This document shows, one piece after another, positions 17,378 to 26,683 of a stretch of DNA of 64,000 bases. The notes under the pieces were generated by a model. The model worked only from the letters and a program-made list of their open reading frames with translations. It was not told where the DNA came from and did not search any database. This stretch comes from Rothia sp. (in: high G+C Gram-positive bacteria) (GTDB lineage Bacteria; Actinomycetota; Actinomycetes; Actinomycetales; Micrococcaceae). A program made the translations under genes and the position numbers. Each line of letters starts with the position of its first letter. Position 1 is the stretch's first letter. The stretch covers positions 1-64,000 of the forward strand of contig JAUNHE010000008.1 in assembly GCA_030524105.1 (NCBI GenBank), written 5' to 3'.

Positions 17378-18849
17378 TAGGCACCTTCTTTGGCAAAAAC
17401 GGCCCGTGCTGTGCGGAAGAGAATAACAAAGTCTCCTATCACAGACCAGTTTTCTACATAGTAGAGATCCAGGCGGATGGATTCTTCCCAGGAGAGATCG
17501 GATCGGCCGGATACCTGCCAGAGCCCGGTGATTCCCGGTTTGACCAGCAGACGGCGGTAGGCGTCTTCCTCGTACTGGGCTACTTCTGTAGCCAGCGGGG
17601 GCCGGGGCCCCACCAGAGACATATCGCCAACGAGCACGTTCCAGAGCTGAGGTAATTCATCAATAGAGAACTTGCGGATAAACTTGCCAATTTTGGTGAT
17701 GCGGGGGTCATCTGCCATCTTGAAAAGAATACCGTTGCCCTCATTTTGATCCATAAGATCCTTTTTAAGTTCCTCAGCATTGGGGACCATGGACCGGAAC
17801 TTGACCATGTGGAAGGAATTGCCCCGGTAGCCAACCCGCTCCTGAAAGAAGAAGATAGGCCCGCCATCGGATTTTACAATCAAACCGACAACCAGCAGGA
17901 GAGGGGAGAGGAAAACGAGACCTAACCCGGAAGCAAGAATGTCAATGGTGCGTTTGAGGAAAGCGGAGAAACCTTCCATACGCGGGGTAGAGACGTGAAT
18001 GAGAGGCACCCCGTTAAGCGGCTGTGTCCGAATACGGGGGCCGGCGATATCGGTCATAGCCGGGGCCATAATAAGCTTAATGTGGGCAGCAGCTAGGTCC
18101 CAGCCCAGAGCCCGCAGCCGTTTAGGGGTTAGACGGTGGCCAGAAGAAACCGCTACGGCATGAATATTATTCTGCCGGCAGACTTCAACAATTTTTTGCG
18201 AATCGGTGCTATAGCCCAGCGTAGGGACGTCATAACCGCTGATGCTGGTTCCCTCTGGAAAGCCAGGAAAGTAAAAGGCCACCGGGCTGAGCCCCGAAAG
18301 CTGGGCGTCGTGGAGGGTGTTGTAGAGGTGGGCCCCCGATTCGGTATCGGAGATAACCATGACCCGGGTCAAAGCTCGGCCGCGTTTGCGCCAATGTACC
18401 AGGATTTGCCGCAAGATCCAGCGTTCAAGGAGAAGTAGGAAGAGGCCTAAGGGAAAGGCCACTAAAACGTAGGTACGGGCAAAATCGATTTTTGTTAAAT
18501 AAGAAAAGATGGCAATAGCGCAGAAAAAATAGGTGGTTGACTTAATAACAAGTCGGTATTCATCGTTACCCTGGCCTAGGTAGCGAATATTGCGTGAACT
18601 TGAAATTTCTAGTGAAATAAACCAAAGAATGGCAATAATTAGTCCACTGATAATGTAGTTCCAGCCAGGTTCCGAACCGCGGAAGACCTCGGAGTCTTGA
18701 AAGCCAAAACTTCCGATGTGGGCCACGGTCATGGTACTGGCTATAGCAAGAAAATCGCCGATATTCAGCGCGGCAACAATTTTAGGCTGCCACGTTCGGG
18801 TGTTTCGCGATTCAGCCCAACGTTTCTCAATGATTGCTGCATTTTCCAC
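17374..18849 (-). CDS. Exopolysaccharide sugar transferase (polyprenyl-phosphate sugar-1-phosphate transferase)
   Basis: Starts exopolysaccharide repeat synthesis by moving a sugar-1-phosphate onto undecaprenyl phosphate. The N-terminal 150 residues hold about four membrane helices. A CoA-binding-like domain spans about 150-270. The C-terminal catalytic region has a further helix and the signatures FFFQERVGYRGNSFHMVKFR, KFSIDELPQLWNVLVGDMS, GPRPP and PGITGLWQVSGRSDLSWEE. The 491 residues match the WbaP/CpsE-like group; the sugar is unknown. The GTG start follows AGGGG. No glycosyltransferase cluster adjoins it, although mshA lies upstream. Confidence 0.9.
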   Translation of the reverse strand: MENAAIIEKRWAESRNTRTWQPKIVAALNIGDFLAIASTMTVAHIGSFGFQDSEVFRGSEPGWNYIISGLIIAILWFISLEISSSRNIRYLGQGNDEYRLVIKSTTYFFCAIAIFSYLTKIDFARTYVLVAFPLGLFLLLLERWILRQILVHWRKRGRALTRVMVISDTESGAHLYNTLHDAQLSGLSPVAFYFPGFPEGTSISGYDVPTLGYSTDSQKIVEVCRQNNIHAVAVSSGHRLTPKRLRALGWDLAAAHIKLIMAPAMTDIAGPRIRTQPLNGVPLIHVSTPRMEGFSAFLKRTIDILASGLGLVFLSPLLLVVGLIVKSDGGPIFFFQERVGYRGNSFHMVKFRSMVPNAEELKKDLMDQNEGNGILFKMADDPRITKIGKFIRKFSIDELPQLWNVLVGDMSLVGPRPPLATEVAQYEEDAYRRLLVKPGITGLWQVSGRSDLSWEESIRLDLYYVENWSVIGDFVILFRTARAVFAKEGAY

Positions 18850-19170
18850 AGTTGGAGACCCCTCAATTAGTGCTGTTTTTATAGGTGCAAGTGCGGGAAC
18901 ACGTAATCTCTTGTGCTGGCACCAGCCCTAGTTTGGCCGGTAGTGATACATCGAGACTGGCATAGCTTTACCCCATAAAGCAAGTGTTCACAGGATTAAC
19001 TATTCTAGAACCACCGGCTAGGTTTAGCTGTGTTGTGAGAGGCAAAAACAGCAAAAAATGAAGGAAATTACAGGGAATACTTCGGGAAATTTGATGCAGC
19101 GGAAACCAGTAGAGCCAGATAAATTCCTAGAGGTCTCTTGTTAAAAAACTGAACATAAGAGGGGAAAAAC
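18850..19170. other. Non-coding spacer upstream of the sugar transferase
   Basis: This 321-base spacer separates two minus-strand genes and should hold the sugar-transferase promoter. A short inverted repeat GCTGG-CA-CCAGC lies near 18913. I see no ORF, no terminator for the upstream pair and no RNA gene. Confidence 0.5.
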
Positions 19171-19953
19171 TTAAAGTAGGCCGGCTTGAGTCAGGATGAA
19201 CTCCAGCAGAGGCTGGTACAAATGTGGGGTCACGTTGTCGTCCATGGGAACGGCTACAAGAAGCTGACCCTGTTCGGCGGCTACAAAGAGACCCGGATCA
19301 TTACAATCGGCAATACCCACAGTGGCTAAACCAGCGCTGGCTGCATAACCGGCAAAGCCGTGGTCGGCAATCACCAAGTCTGGCTGCAGGCCTTTCTGCT
19401 CCAGCTGAGCCAGCACCAGCTCCATAGCTCCAGGAAGATGAGTATGCTGCAAGCTACCGTACTGCTCACACATGACCACCCCCATAATTTGCCGAATATC
19501 ACCGTCCAAAAAGGGCTGGCCTTCCTGAATCGTTAGCAGCTGGGCGCCGGCTTGCTGGGCAGCCTGAGCTAGCTGGGCATAGATAGGAAAAAGTCCTGCC
19601 GGATGACCGGTCGCAAAAAGAAGGCTTTTACCTTGGGCAACAGCCTGCCCAAAAATTCTGGCATAGTCCTTAAGGGCTGCAATACACAGCTGGGCGCTAA
19701 TAGTGTCTACCCCGGCAACAAAATCTGGATCAGGGCTGCTACCAACCCTGCGGGCCATGAGCTCAAGAACATCCTCAAAGCTCCACGGTCGAGTCCAGCG
19801 CACCCCAAACTCCAGATGGTCCAGGCCGGCAACAAAACCCCGCATATGTTTTAGATTAACCTCTCGAGGGGTGGCTACCTGCCCGGTAATTTTAACCCGA
19901 TCCAAGTACTGGGCAAACTCCTGGTCTGACATCGTAAAAGGGCTCAACTGCAT
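19171..19953 (-). CDS. Phosphatase-like protein coupled to mshA
   Basis: A 260-residue soluble protein that looks like a conserved actinobacterial family annotated as phosphatase. Visible features are FATGHPAGLFPIYAQLAQAA near residue 115, DLVIADHGFAGYAASAG near 195 and GIADCNDPGLFVAAEQG near 215, a Rossmann-like alternation with conserved Gly-His-Pro. Its start overlaps the end of mshA by 10 bases, implying coupled translation. By context it could remove phosphate from the MshA product. The family assignment is from memory and the role is inference. Confidence 0.6.
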   Translation of the reverse strand: MQLSPFTMSDQEFAQYLDRVKITGQVATPREVNLKHMRGFVAGLDHLEFGVRWTRPWSFEDVLELMARRVGSSPDPDFVAGVDTISAQLCIAALKDYARIFGQAVAQGKSLLFATGHPAGLFPIYAQLAQAAQQAGAQLLTIQEGQPFLDGDIRQIMGVVMCEQYGSLQHTHLPGAMELVLAQLEQKGLQPDLVIADHGFAGYAASAGLATVGIADCNDPGLFVAAEQGQLLVAVPMDDNVTPHLYQPLLEFILTQAGLL

Positions 19954-21206
19954 CTTTGGCTTGCTGCCTTTCCTTCTCCAAGAACAGGGTCACTAAGATT
20001 ATAGTAAAGCTTGATAAGAGCATCAGCCGTATCCGACCAACGCATCTGCAGTGCCCTGGCCCTAGCTTGCTGGCCCAGCTTAAGCCGAAGCTGCGGGTGA
20101 CGAATCAGGTGCTCAATGGCCTGTGCCCAGGCCTGCCCCGTACGAGGCTGGACCAGCAAGCCGGAGTAGTTATCCTGGACCGCACTGCGTAGCCCATCAA
20201 CATCGGAGGCCAGTACAGCAGTGCCACAGGCCTGGGCCTCCAAAGCCACCAGTCCAAAAGTTTCTGAAGACGAAGGGCAGGCCACTATATCGGCCTGGCG
20301 AAACTGGCTGGCTAAATCCCAGGCGCTTAAGGGCGCTAGAAACCGTACCTGCTCCTGTAAACCGGCTTGCTGGACCTGCTTAAGGAGCCTGTCTCCATAG
20401 CCGGCCGTGTCTTGGCCAATAATCAGCAGTTCCACCTGTAGATCCCTAGCTAACAAGCTCAAAGCCTCCACTAGCAGGTGGGCCCCTTTAAGGGGTTGTA
20501 ACCTGCCGGCAAAGACCAGGCGCCCCGCTCGATCAGAACCGGCGTGAAGCGGTGGCTGGCTGGGAAGGGGTCTAAAAATACCGGTATCAACTCCCGGCGC
20601 AATAACAGCTAGCTGCTCTGGGGCGGCACCATAAAACTTTTGCATCTGCTCTGCCTCAAGCTCCGTATTGACCACCAGGGCAGCGGCTTGAGCGGCCAAC
20701 TTTTTTTCTCCCAGGTAACGCTCCTGCGGTTCCAGCTTTTCACCAAACCCAGCACGAGCGTCCTTGGCAGCGGCCGTTGTGTGCATGGTCTGTACCAGCG
20801 GTGCCTGCCAGCCAGCCTCCAAAGCAGCCAAGCCAGAAAGCCAGTAATGGGCATGGATCAGATCCGGCTTGCTACGGGCAGCCTTTCGCATGGCAGCAGC
20901 AAAATCAGTAACCAGGCCCGGCAGATCTTCCTTGCTGGCTCCTACAGCCTGAGGTAAAGAAATATAATGGATCACCGCCCGCTCCGAAATCTGCTGAACC
21001 TGCCGTCCCAGCGGCTCAGTCAGTAGAGTAAAAACCTCTACCGAAAGCTGCCGGTAACGGCGCAGCATCTCCCGCAGCGAACGATCAATATAAACATTCA
21101 TTCCCCCAGCATCCCCGCTACCCGGCTGAGCCAGGGGAGAAGTATGCATGGAAATAAGATGCAGGTGCAGCCCTTGTGACTCAAAGGGCAGGGCAATATC
21201 GTTCAC
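19944..21206 (-). CDS. mshA: Glycosyltransferase family 4, D-inositol-3-phosphate glycosyltransferase (MshA)
   Basis: First step of mycothiol synthesis: adds GlcNAc to inositol-3-phosphate. Evidence is the N-terminal SMHTSPLAQPGSGDAGGMNV, the HAHYWLSG loop, QTMHTTAAAKDARAG and the GT4 C-terminal nucleotide site FAGRLQPLKGAHLLVEAL and CPSSSETFGLVALEAQACGT. The 420 residues match MshA. The GTG start lacks a strong ribosome binding site. Mycothiol is an actinobacterial thiol, which supports the taxonomic reading. The phosphatase-like gene follows with overlap. Confidence 0.9.
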   Translation of the reverse strand: MNDIALPFESQGLHLHLISMHTSPLAQPGSGDAGGMNVYIDRSLREMLRRYRQLSVEVFTLLTEPLGRQVQQISERAVIHYISLPQAVGASKEDLPGLVTDFAAAMRKAARSKPDLIHAHYWLSGLAALEAGWQAPLVQTMHTTAAAKDARAGFGEKLEPQERYLGEKKLAAQAAALVVNTELEAEQMQKFYGAAPEQLAVIAPGVDTGIFRPLPSQPPLHAGSDRAGRLVFAGRLQPLKGAHLLVEALSLLARDLQVELLIIGQDTAGYGDRLLKQVQQAGLQEQVRFLAPLSAWDLASQFRQADIVACPSSSETFGLVALEAQACGTAVLASDVDGLRSAVQDNYSGLLVQPRTGQAWAQAIEHLIRHPQLRLKLGQQARARALQMRWSDTADALIKLYYNLSDPVLGEGKAASQRCS

Positions 21207-21380
21207 AGCACCACTCTAGCAATGAGCTTGAGGTAAAAGTACTGCATTGCTAGGCTTCCTCTGGGTCTAGATTGTGCTTAACGGGAGCATAAGAGCCCAG
21301 GAGTTTTGAAACTCCCGGGACAGCTATCTAATGAGATACTAAAAAGGCCAGCGCTGAGCCAAGCACAAGGGAGGCCAACT

Positions 21381-22586
21381 ATGCAGCGTCCACCTGCACC
21401 AATACCGCAGATAGCTCCGGGTGCACCCGAGAAGTTAGCCATCATTGATCTGCAGGCCATACGATCAAACGTCCGTCGCATCCGCCAGCTCATCGGCCAG
21501 CGTACCTTGATAGCGGTCGTCAAAGCCAACGCCTACGGCCACGGAGCCGTTCAGGTTAGCCGGGCAGCCTTAGAAGCCGGCGCGGACATGCTGGGACTAG
21601 CCCATGTCTCTGAGGCCCTGGAGCTGCGCCAAGCCGGTATCACAGCCAGCATGCTGGCCTGGGCCCACACCATCAACACCGATTTTGAGGCTGCTTTGGT
21701 CCAGGATATTCAGCTGGGCTGTTCTGGGTGGGATCTAGAAGCCATTGCTGGGGCAGCACAGGCCAGCGGGCGTACCGCAGCCATCCACCTCAAAATTGAT
21801 ACCGGCCTAGGCCGTAACGGTAGCACTGCACAAGAGTGGCCAGCCTTGGTGCAAAGAGCAGCTAGCTACCAGGACCGGGGCCTGGTAGAAGTGGTGGGCA
21901 TCTTCTCCCACCTGGCTGTGGCAGATCAGCCTGAACGACAAGAAACAGACCAGCAACTGGACCAGTTTGCCAAGGCCGTCGGTATGGCCCGAGAGCTGGG
22001 CCTTAGCCCTCAGCACCTTCACATTGCTAACACACCCGCTACCCTGACAGCAGCAAGCAAAAAAGATCCGGCTGCCCTTCTAGGCAATGGGGTGCGGGTG
22101 GGTCTAGGCCTCTACGGGCTCTCCCCCCTGGCTGATGTGACACCGCAAGAGTTGGGGCTTAAACCGGCCATGACCCTGCAAACTTTTGTTAACCACGTCA
22201 AAGAGGTGCCCGCCGGCCAAGGAGTTTCCTACGGGCTTAACTACAGAACAGACAGGCCAACAACCCTAGCCCTGATCCCGGTAGGCTACGCCGACGGCAT
22301 ACCCCGCCTAGCAGGCGGGGGACCGGTACGCATCTACCCGCGAGCAGATCAAGCCCGCACCTACCAAGAAGTAGGCCGGATCGCTATGGACCAAATGGTC
22401 GTTGACCTAGGTGCCCCCGGACTAGCAGACCCAGCCCTCGGTTACCTGGGCGCCCCAGCCGTTCTTTTTGGCCAGGACGACAACCCACCGGTGCAGGCTT
22501 GGGCTCAGGCCTGCGGCACCATCAACTACGAAATTGTTACCGGCATTTCCAATCGTGTCCAGCGGGTATACACCAACCACAGCTGA
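21381..22586 (+). CDS. alr: Alanine racemase
   Basis: PLP enzyme that interconverts L- and D-alanine for peptidoglycan. The PLP lysine is in AVVKANAYGHG; the second catalytic tyrosine is in VSYGLNYRTDRPT; GVRVGLGLYGLSP and AMDQMVVDLG are further family blocks. The ATG at 21381 has AAGGGAGG six bases upstream and is preferred over an extension from 21306. The 401 residues are slightly long because of a proline-rich N-terminus. It leads alr-tsaE-tsaB-rimI-tsaD, with tsaE 10 bases downstream. Confidence 0.96.
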   Translation: MQRPPAPIPQIAPGAPEKLAIIDLQAIRSNVRRIRQLIGQRTLIAVVKANAYGHGAVQVSRAALEAGADMLGLAHVSEALELRQAGITASMLAWAHTINTDFEAALVQDIQLGCSGWDLEAIAGAAQASGRTAAIHLKIDTGLGRNGSTAQEWPALVQRAASYQDRGLVEVVGIFSHLAVADQPERQETDQQLDQFAKAVGMARELGLSPQHLHIANTPATLTAASKKDPAALLGNGVRVGLGLYGLSPLADVTPQELGLKPAMTLQTFVNHVKEVPAGQGVSYGLNYRTDRPTTLALIPVGYADGIPRLAGGGPVRIYPRADQARTYQEVGRIAMDQMVVDLGAPGLADPALGYLGAPAVLFGQDDNPPVQAWAQACGTINYEIVTGISNRVQRVYTNHS

Positions 22587-22596
22587 GAAGGAGACC

Positions 22597-23169
22597 ATGA
22601 CCTATAGCGCTACCTTTGACCTAAGATCGGCAGAGGACACCCACCGGCTGGCCCTAGCCCTGGCAGACCAACTTCAGGCAGGAGACCTCCTGGTCCTCAC
22701 CGGCCAGCTTGGAGCCGGTAAGACCACCCTGACCCAAAGCCTAGGGCAAGGACTAGGAGTAAGGCCGGGCATTATCTCGCCCACTTTTGTGCTAAGCCGC
22801 ATCCACCCCAACCTAGCCCAGGGCCCCAGGCCAGCCGGCCCAGACCTGGTTCATGTGGATGCCTACCGCCTCAGCAGCGCCCAAGAAATAGACGACCTGG
22901 ACCTGGAATACACCCTAGAAAGAGCAGTAACCGTTGTTGAATGGGGCAAGGGCAAGGTGGAGCACCTGACTGAATCCAGGCTGGAGCTAGAACTTATCCG
23001 AAGCCAAGCGGGCAGCCATCCAGCAGAAAACCAGCCAGAATCCGAACCGCGCCAGCTGCACCTCTACGCTTACGGCCCCCGCTGGAATGCAGCAGCCTGG
23101 CAGCAACTCCTGCAGCAGGTAAGCGCAGCCCTGGCTCAAGCAGACCCGGGACAAAAACCAGTAGACTAA
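22597..23169 (+). CDS. tsaE: tRNA t6A biosynthesis ATPase TsaE
   Basis: P-loop ATPase that supports TsaB-TsaD in making N6-threonylcarbamoyladenosine at tRNA position 37. It has the Walker A GQLGAGKTTLTQSLGQGLGV, ISPTFVLSRIH and the Walker B-like HVDAYRLSS. A clear AAGGAG site selects the ATG at 22597; the longer frame from 22468 overlaps alr and is rejected. The 190 residues include a C-terminal tail of about 40 residues. Confidence 0.95.
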   Translation: MTYSATFDLRSAEDTHRLALALADQLQAGDLLVLTGQLGAGKTTLTQSLGQGLGVRPGIISPTFVLSRIHPNLAQGPRPAGPDLVHVDAYRLSSAQEIDDLDLEYTLERAVTVVEWGKGKVEHLTESRLELELIRSQAGSHPAENQPESEPRQLHLYAYGPRWNAAAWQQLLQQVSAALAQADPGQKPVD

Positions 23170-23174
23170 AGATT

Positions 23175-23849
23175 GTGCTAGTACTTGCCTTAGACTCAGC
23201 CGCCGGCGCATCCGTTGCCCTAGGCAGCATCGACCCGGCCACAGCAGCTGCTACCATCCTGGCCGACCGCATCAGTAAAGACAGCAGATCCCATGCTGAA
23301 ACCATGGCGGGTTTGGTCCAGGACTGCCTCAAACAAGCAGCTGTGGAGCCCCACCAGCTCTGCTCAATTATTACCGGCACCGGCCCGGGACCCTTTACTG
23401 GGCTTCGCATCGGCATCATGACAGCCCGCACCCTTGCCTTTGCCTGGCAGAAACCCCTCTACGGGCTCATGAGCCTCTACTCCTTGGCAGAAGAGGTCCA
23501 CCAGCAGGCTCGAGACCAAGACCAGCAGCGTTTTCTGGTAGCCAGCGACGCCCGTCGTCGTGAAGTGTACTGGGCAGAATTTTCCCTAGAAGAGACCGGC
23601 TACCGCCTCATCAGGGGCCCACTGGTTGGCCCAGCCCGGGACTTACCCAAGTTACCTGCCTACGGCCAAGGCGCCGGCCTATACCCAGCGGACTTAAACC
23701 CCGTGGCAGGATACCAGCAGGTCCAGCCACAAGCTGCCAGCCTGCTTAAGGCCGCCGCCGCCCTCAGCATAGAGAACCTTAGCCAGCAGACTAGCCCGCT
23801 TTACCTGCGTGAATCTGATGCTCAAGTTCCTCAGCAGGTGAAACACTAA
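23175..23849 (+). CDS. tsaB: tRNA t6A biosynthesis protein TsaB
   Basis: Non-catalytic ASKHA-fold partner of TsaD. It has the N-terminal LVLALDSAAGASVALG and the family motif GTGPGPFTGLRIGIMTA. The 224 residues are normal. The start is a GTG at 23175, five bases after tsaE, with no separate ribosome binding site, which suggests translational coupling. rimI begins two bases after its stop. Confidence 0.95.
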   Translation: MLVLALDSAAGASVALGSIDPATAAATILADRISKDSRSHAETMAGLVQDCLKQAAVEPHQLCSIITGTGPGPFTGLRIGIMTARTLAFAWQKPLYGLMSLYSLAEEVHQQARDQDQQRFLVASDARRREVYWAEFSLEETGYRLIRGPLVGPARDLPKLPAYGQGAGLYPADLNPVAGYQQVQPQAASLLKAAAALSIENLSQQTSPLYLRESDAQVPQQVKH

Positions 23850-23851
23850 GC

Positions 23852-24340
23852 ATGCAGCGCCACCGTCAGCCCCAGCCCCAGTTTGCGGTCAGAATGCGGG
23901 CTATGACCACCCAGGACATTCCCCAAGTACACAAGCTGGAGCAAGAAATTTTTCCTCAGGATGCCTGGCCGCTGCCTATCTTTCTGGCAGAAATTAAAGA
24001 GCCAGGGCGCACCTACCTGGTTCTAGAGCAGCAGGGCAGCATCATCGGCTACGCCGGAAGCATGACCCTAGCTGAGACAGCAGATATTCAAACCATAGCC
24101 ATCCACAAACAGCACCGCAGATACGGTTACGGTACCGCCCTCCTTAACCGGCTGGAAGAAGAGGCGGGCCAGGCCGGGGCAGAGCGTGTCCTCCTTGAGG
24201 TCAGAGCCGATAACCCTGGCGCCCAAAAACTTTATCTTCGCCAGGGGTACCGTAAAATACACCAAAGGCGGGGCTACTACGGCGGCGGGGTAGACGCCAT
24301 TATCATGCAAAAAAACCTAGAAAGCTCGCAGGCATCATGA
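23852..24340 (+). CDS. rimI: Ribosomal-protein-alanine N-acetyltransferase RimI
   Basis: GNAT-family acetyltransferase, the expected neighbour between tsaB and tsaD, which acetylates the N-terminal alanine of ribosomal protein S18 in other bacteria. The acetyl-CoA loop is [19 protein letters not shown], with IQTIAIHKQ and [19 protein letters not shown] before and after. The N-terminus carries about 15 extra polar residues. Its stop overlaps the tsaD start (ATGA). Confidence 0.93.
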   Translation: MQRHRQPQPQFAVRMRAMTTQDIPQVHKLEQEIFPQDAWPLPIFLAEIKEPGRTYLVLEQQGSIIGYAGSMTLAETADIQTIAIHKQHRRYGYGTALLNRLEEEAGQAGAERVLLEVRADNPGAQKLYLRQGYRKIHQRRGYYGGGVDAIIMQKNLESSQAS

Positions 24341-25428
24341 CAAAAAATCCTCTGGTCCTTGGAATAGAATCCTCCTGCGACGAAACCGGTATCGGAATCG
24401 TGCGCGGTCAGCAGCTACTGGCCAACACCGTTTCTTCCTCCATGGCAGAACACGTCCGCTTTGGGGGAGTTATTCCAGAGATTGCTTCCAGGGCCCACCT
24501 TGAGGCCATGCTGCCGGCCCTAGAAAGGGCCCTAGAGACCGCCCAGGTGGGCCTGGATGAGCTTGACGCCATTGCCGTCACCGCCGGCCCCGGCCTATCA
24601 GGAGCACTCATGGTGGGGGTTGCGGCCGCTAAGGCCCTAGCCCTGGCCACCGGCAAGCCTCTTTACGCTGTCAACCACCTACTAGCCCACGTGGGGGCTG
24701 GCCTGCTGACAGAGGACACTGGGGCAGGCAAAACAGGCCAGAGCCTCCCGGAAGAAGGGCTGGGTGCCCTCCTGGTCTCTGGCGGACATACCGAAATTCT
24801 GGCCGTCAAAAAACTCAGCAGCGACGTCACCCTGCTGGGGGCAACTCTTGATGATGCAGCTGGAGAGGCCTACGACAAAGTGGCTCGGCTGCTGGGCTTA
24901 GCTTACCCGGGAGGGCCGGCACTGGATGAGGCCGCCCAGGGGGCAGACCCTAGAGCGTTCAGTTTTCCTCGTGGACTAAGCGCTCGCAAGTTCATGGGGA
25001 CCGCCCAAGAGCCCGGACCGCACCGCTATGATTTTAGCTTTTCGGGCCTCAAAACTGCTGTAGCGCGTACGGTAGAGGACTATCAGCGCCAGGGTAAGGA
25101 GTTGCCGGTCGCTGATATCGCTGCTTCTTTTCAGGAGGCAGTAGTAGATGTTCTTGTGGGTAAGACGCTGCTGGCCTGTGCAGAGCAGGGTATTTCGACC
25201 CTGCTCCTGGGGGGCGGAGTTGCTGCTAATTCTGGCCTGCGCCAGCGCCTGCAGGAGGGCTGTGAGCAAGCTGCGGTTACCTGGATTATGCCGCCCTTGA
25301 GCCTGTGTACCGATAACGGTGCCATGGTTGCTGCCTTGGGGGCCCGGCTTGTTGCCGACGGGCGGGCACCTTCTGGCCTGGATTTTCCGGTAGATTCTTC
25401 CCTGCCGGTAGAGACGGTCTGCCTTTAA
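24337..25428 (+). CDS. tsaD: tRNA t6A threonylcarbamoyltransferase TsaD
   Basis: Transfers the threonylcarbamoyl group onto A37 of ANN-decoding tRNAs. It starts [17 protein letters not shown] and has [38 protein letters not shown] (metal-binding histidines), [19 protein letters not shown] and [12 protein letters not shown]. The 363 residues are normal. It overlaps rimI by four bases. Codon choice switches sharply inside the gene near 24980: by my count C:T at third positions is about 76:35 before and 31:45 after, yet the protein is intact. Confidence 0.97.
   Translation: MTKNPLVLGIESSCDETGIGIVRGQQLLANTVSSSMAEHVRFGGVIPEIASRAHLEAMLPALERALETAQVGLDELDAIAVTAGPGLSGALMVGVAAAKALALATGKPLYAVNHLLAHVGAGLLTEDTGAGKTGQSLPEEGLGALLVSGGHTEILAVKKLSSDVTLLGATLDDAAGEAYDKVARLLGLAYPGGPALDEAAQGADPRAFSFPRGLSARKFMGTAQEPGPHRYDFSFSGLKTAVARTVEDYQRQGKELPVADIAASFQEAVVDVLVGKTLLACAEQGISTLLLGGGVAANSGLRQRLQEGCEQAAVTWIMPPLSLCTDNGAMVAALGARLVADGRAPSGLDFPVDSSLPVETVCL
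24979..24987 (+). repeat. GCGCTCGC motif at the skew switch in tsaD
   Basis: Octamer GCGCTCGC at 24980-24987, preceded by A. To its left the + strand is C/A-rich, to its right T/G-rich. The same octamer marks two similar switches at 53176 and 61238. Function unknown; see findings. Confidence 0.5.
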
Positions 25429-25446
25429 CTAACCGTTAACCGCGGA

Positions 25447-26595
25447 TTAGCCGGTCCAGGGCTGGCGGGCTTGCTCTACCAGGTAGTCAACAACTGCGGT
25501 GAGGTCTCCTTGATGTTCTTGGGCAAGCTGGCGCTGCTTCCGGTAGCTGCCACCCGCTGCGAGGAGGTTCTGGACCTGGGCTAGTTCTTTGCTGCAGTGC
25601 AGGTCCCGGGCTATAGGTTCTAGCCTGGTCACTAGCCTGCTGATGTCTGTGCTGACCGCTACCTGCCGGTTGTCCTTGTTTTGAATGATGGTTGCTTCCA
25701 GCCCGTAGCGGGCTGCCCGCCACTTATTTTCTTGAATATGCCAGGGTTTAAGGGGCTCGATACTGGCACCAGCTTCTACTTGTCTGCTCAAATCCTCTAC
25801 CAGACATTGGGTGAAGGCGGCTATGGCTGCTAGTTCCGCCAAGGAGGGCAGGCCGTCGCAGACCCGCATTTCGACGGTGCCGTAGCGGCTGACCGGCCGG
25901 ATGTCCCAGCGGTTCTCGCTGGGGTCGTCAATGACCCCGGTTGCTAGCATGTCCTCCAGGTAGCTGGAATAGTCCTGCCAGGTTTCAAAATTAAAGGGTA
26001 GTCCGGCGGTAGGTAGCTGCTGAAACATGAGGGCTCGATGGCTGGCATAGCCGGTGTCCTCTCCCTGCCAGAAGGGGGAGGAAGCTGAGAGGGCTAGCAG
26101 GTGGGGATAGTAGTTAGTCAGGCCGTTTAGGATGGGTAGGGCCTTGCTGCGGGAGTTAACACCGACGTGTACGTGCACCCCGTAGATAACCATTTGCCGC
26201 CCCCAGTATTGGGTGCGTTCGACTACCCGCCGGTAGCGTGTCTTGTTGGCTACTGGCTGCTGAGACCAGCGAGAGAAGGGGTGGGTTCCGGCGGAAAAGA
26301 AACCGATGCCCAGAGGATCGGTGATGGTTTGCAGAGTATCCCGTAACTGTGCTAGCTCTGCCAGCGCCTCTGCAACGGTATGGCAGACTCCGGTTACCAG
26401 CTCTAGTGTGTTGTCGAGGAATTCTCCGGTAATATGAGCACCTCTGCCCTGCTGGACTAGGTCTGGATTTTTTTCTTTAATTTTTTGGAGTACTTCCTGG
26501 GCTCGGGAGGTTAGCTCGCCGCTGCTTTTGTCGACGAGGGCTAGTTCCCATTCCACGCCTAGGGTGGACTGTTCCGATGTTGCGAAAGGGATCAA
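25447..26595 (-). CDS. GCS2-type carboxylate-amine ligase (glutamate-cysteine ligase family 2)
   Basis: Belongs to the YbdK/GCS2 group of ATP-dependent glutamate-cysteine ligase-like enzymes. It has STLGVEWELALVD with the metal-binding glutamates, GAHITGEFLDNTLELVTG, GVHVHVGV with paired histidines, and RPVSRYGTVEMRVCDG. A TTG at 26595 has GGAG five bases upstream and gives 382 residues, the family length; the frame extends to 26658 without a ribosome binding site. Real substrates of this group are mostly unknown. It converges on tsaD with 18 bases between stops. Confidence 0.85.
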   Translation of the reverse strand: MIPFATSEQSTLGVEWELALVDKSSGELTSRAQEVLQKIKEKNPDLVQQGRGAHITGEFLDNTLELVTGVCHTVAEALAELAQLRDTLQTITDPLGIGFFSAGTHPFSRWSQQPVANKTRYRRVVERTQYWGRQMVIYGVHVHVGVNSRSKALPILNGLTNYYPHLLALSASSPFWQGEDTGYASHRALMFQQLPTAGLPFNFETWQDYSSYLEDMLATGVIDDPSENRWDIRPVSRYGTVEMRVCDGLPSLAELAAIAAFTQCLVEDLSRQVEAGASIEPLKPWHIQENKWRAARYGLEATIIQNKDNRQVAVSTDISRLVTRLEPIARDLHCSKELAQVQNLLAAGGSYRKQRQLAQEHQGDLTAVVDYLVEQARQPWTG

Positions 26596-26683
26596 AATTG
26601 CTCCACATGTCCGGCCAGTTTTGTACAATACTAGGCACAGATTGGCCAATATACCCAAACTAACCGAGTAAAAATAAGCTGGC

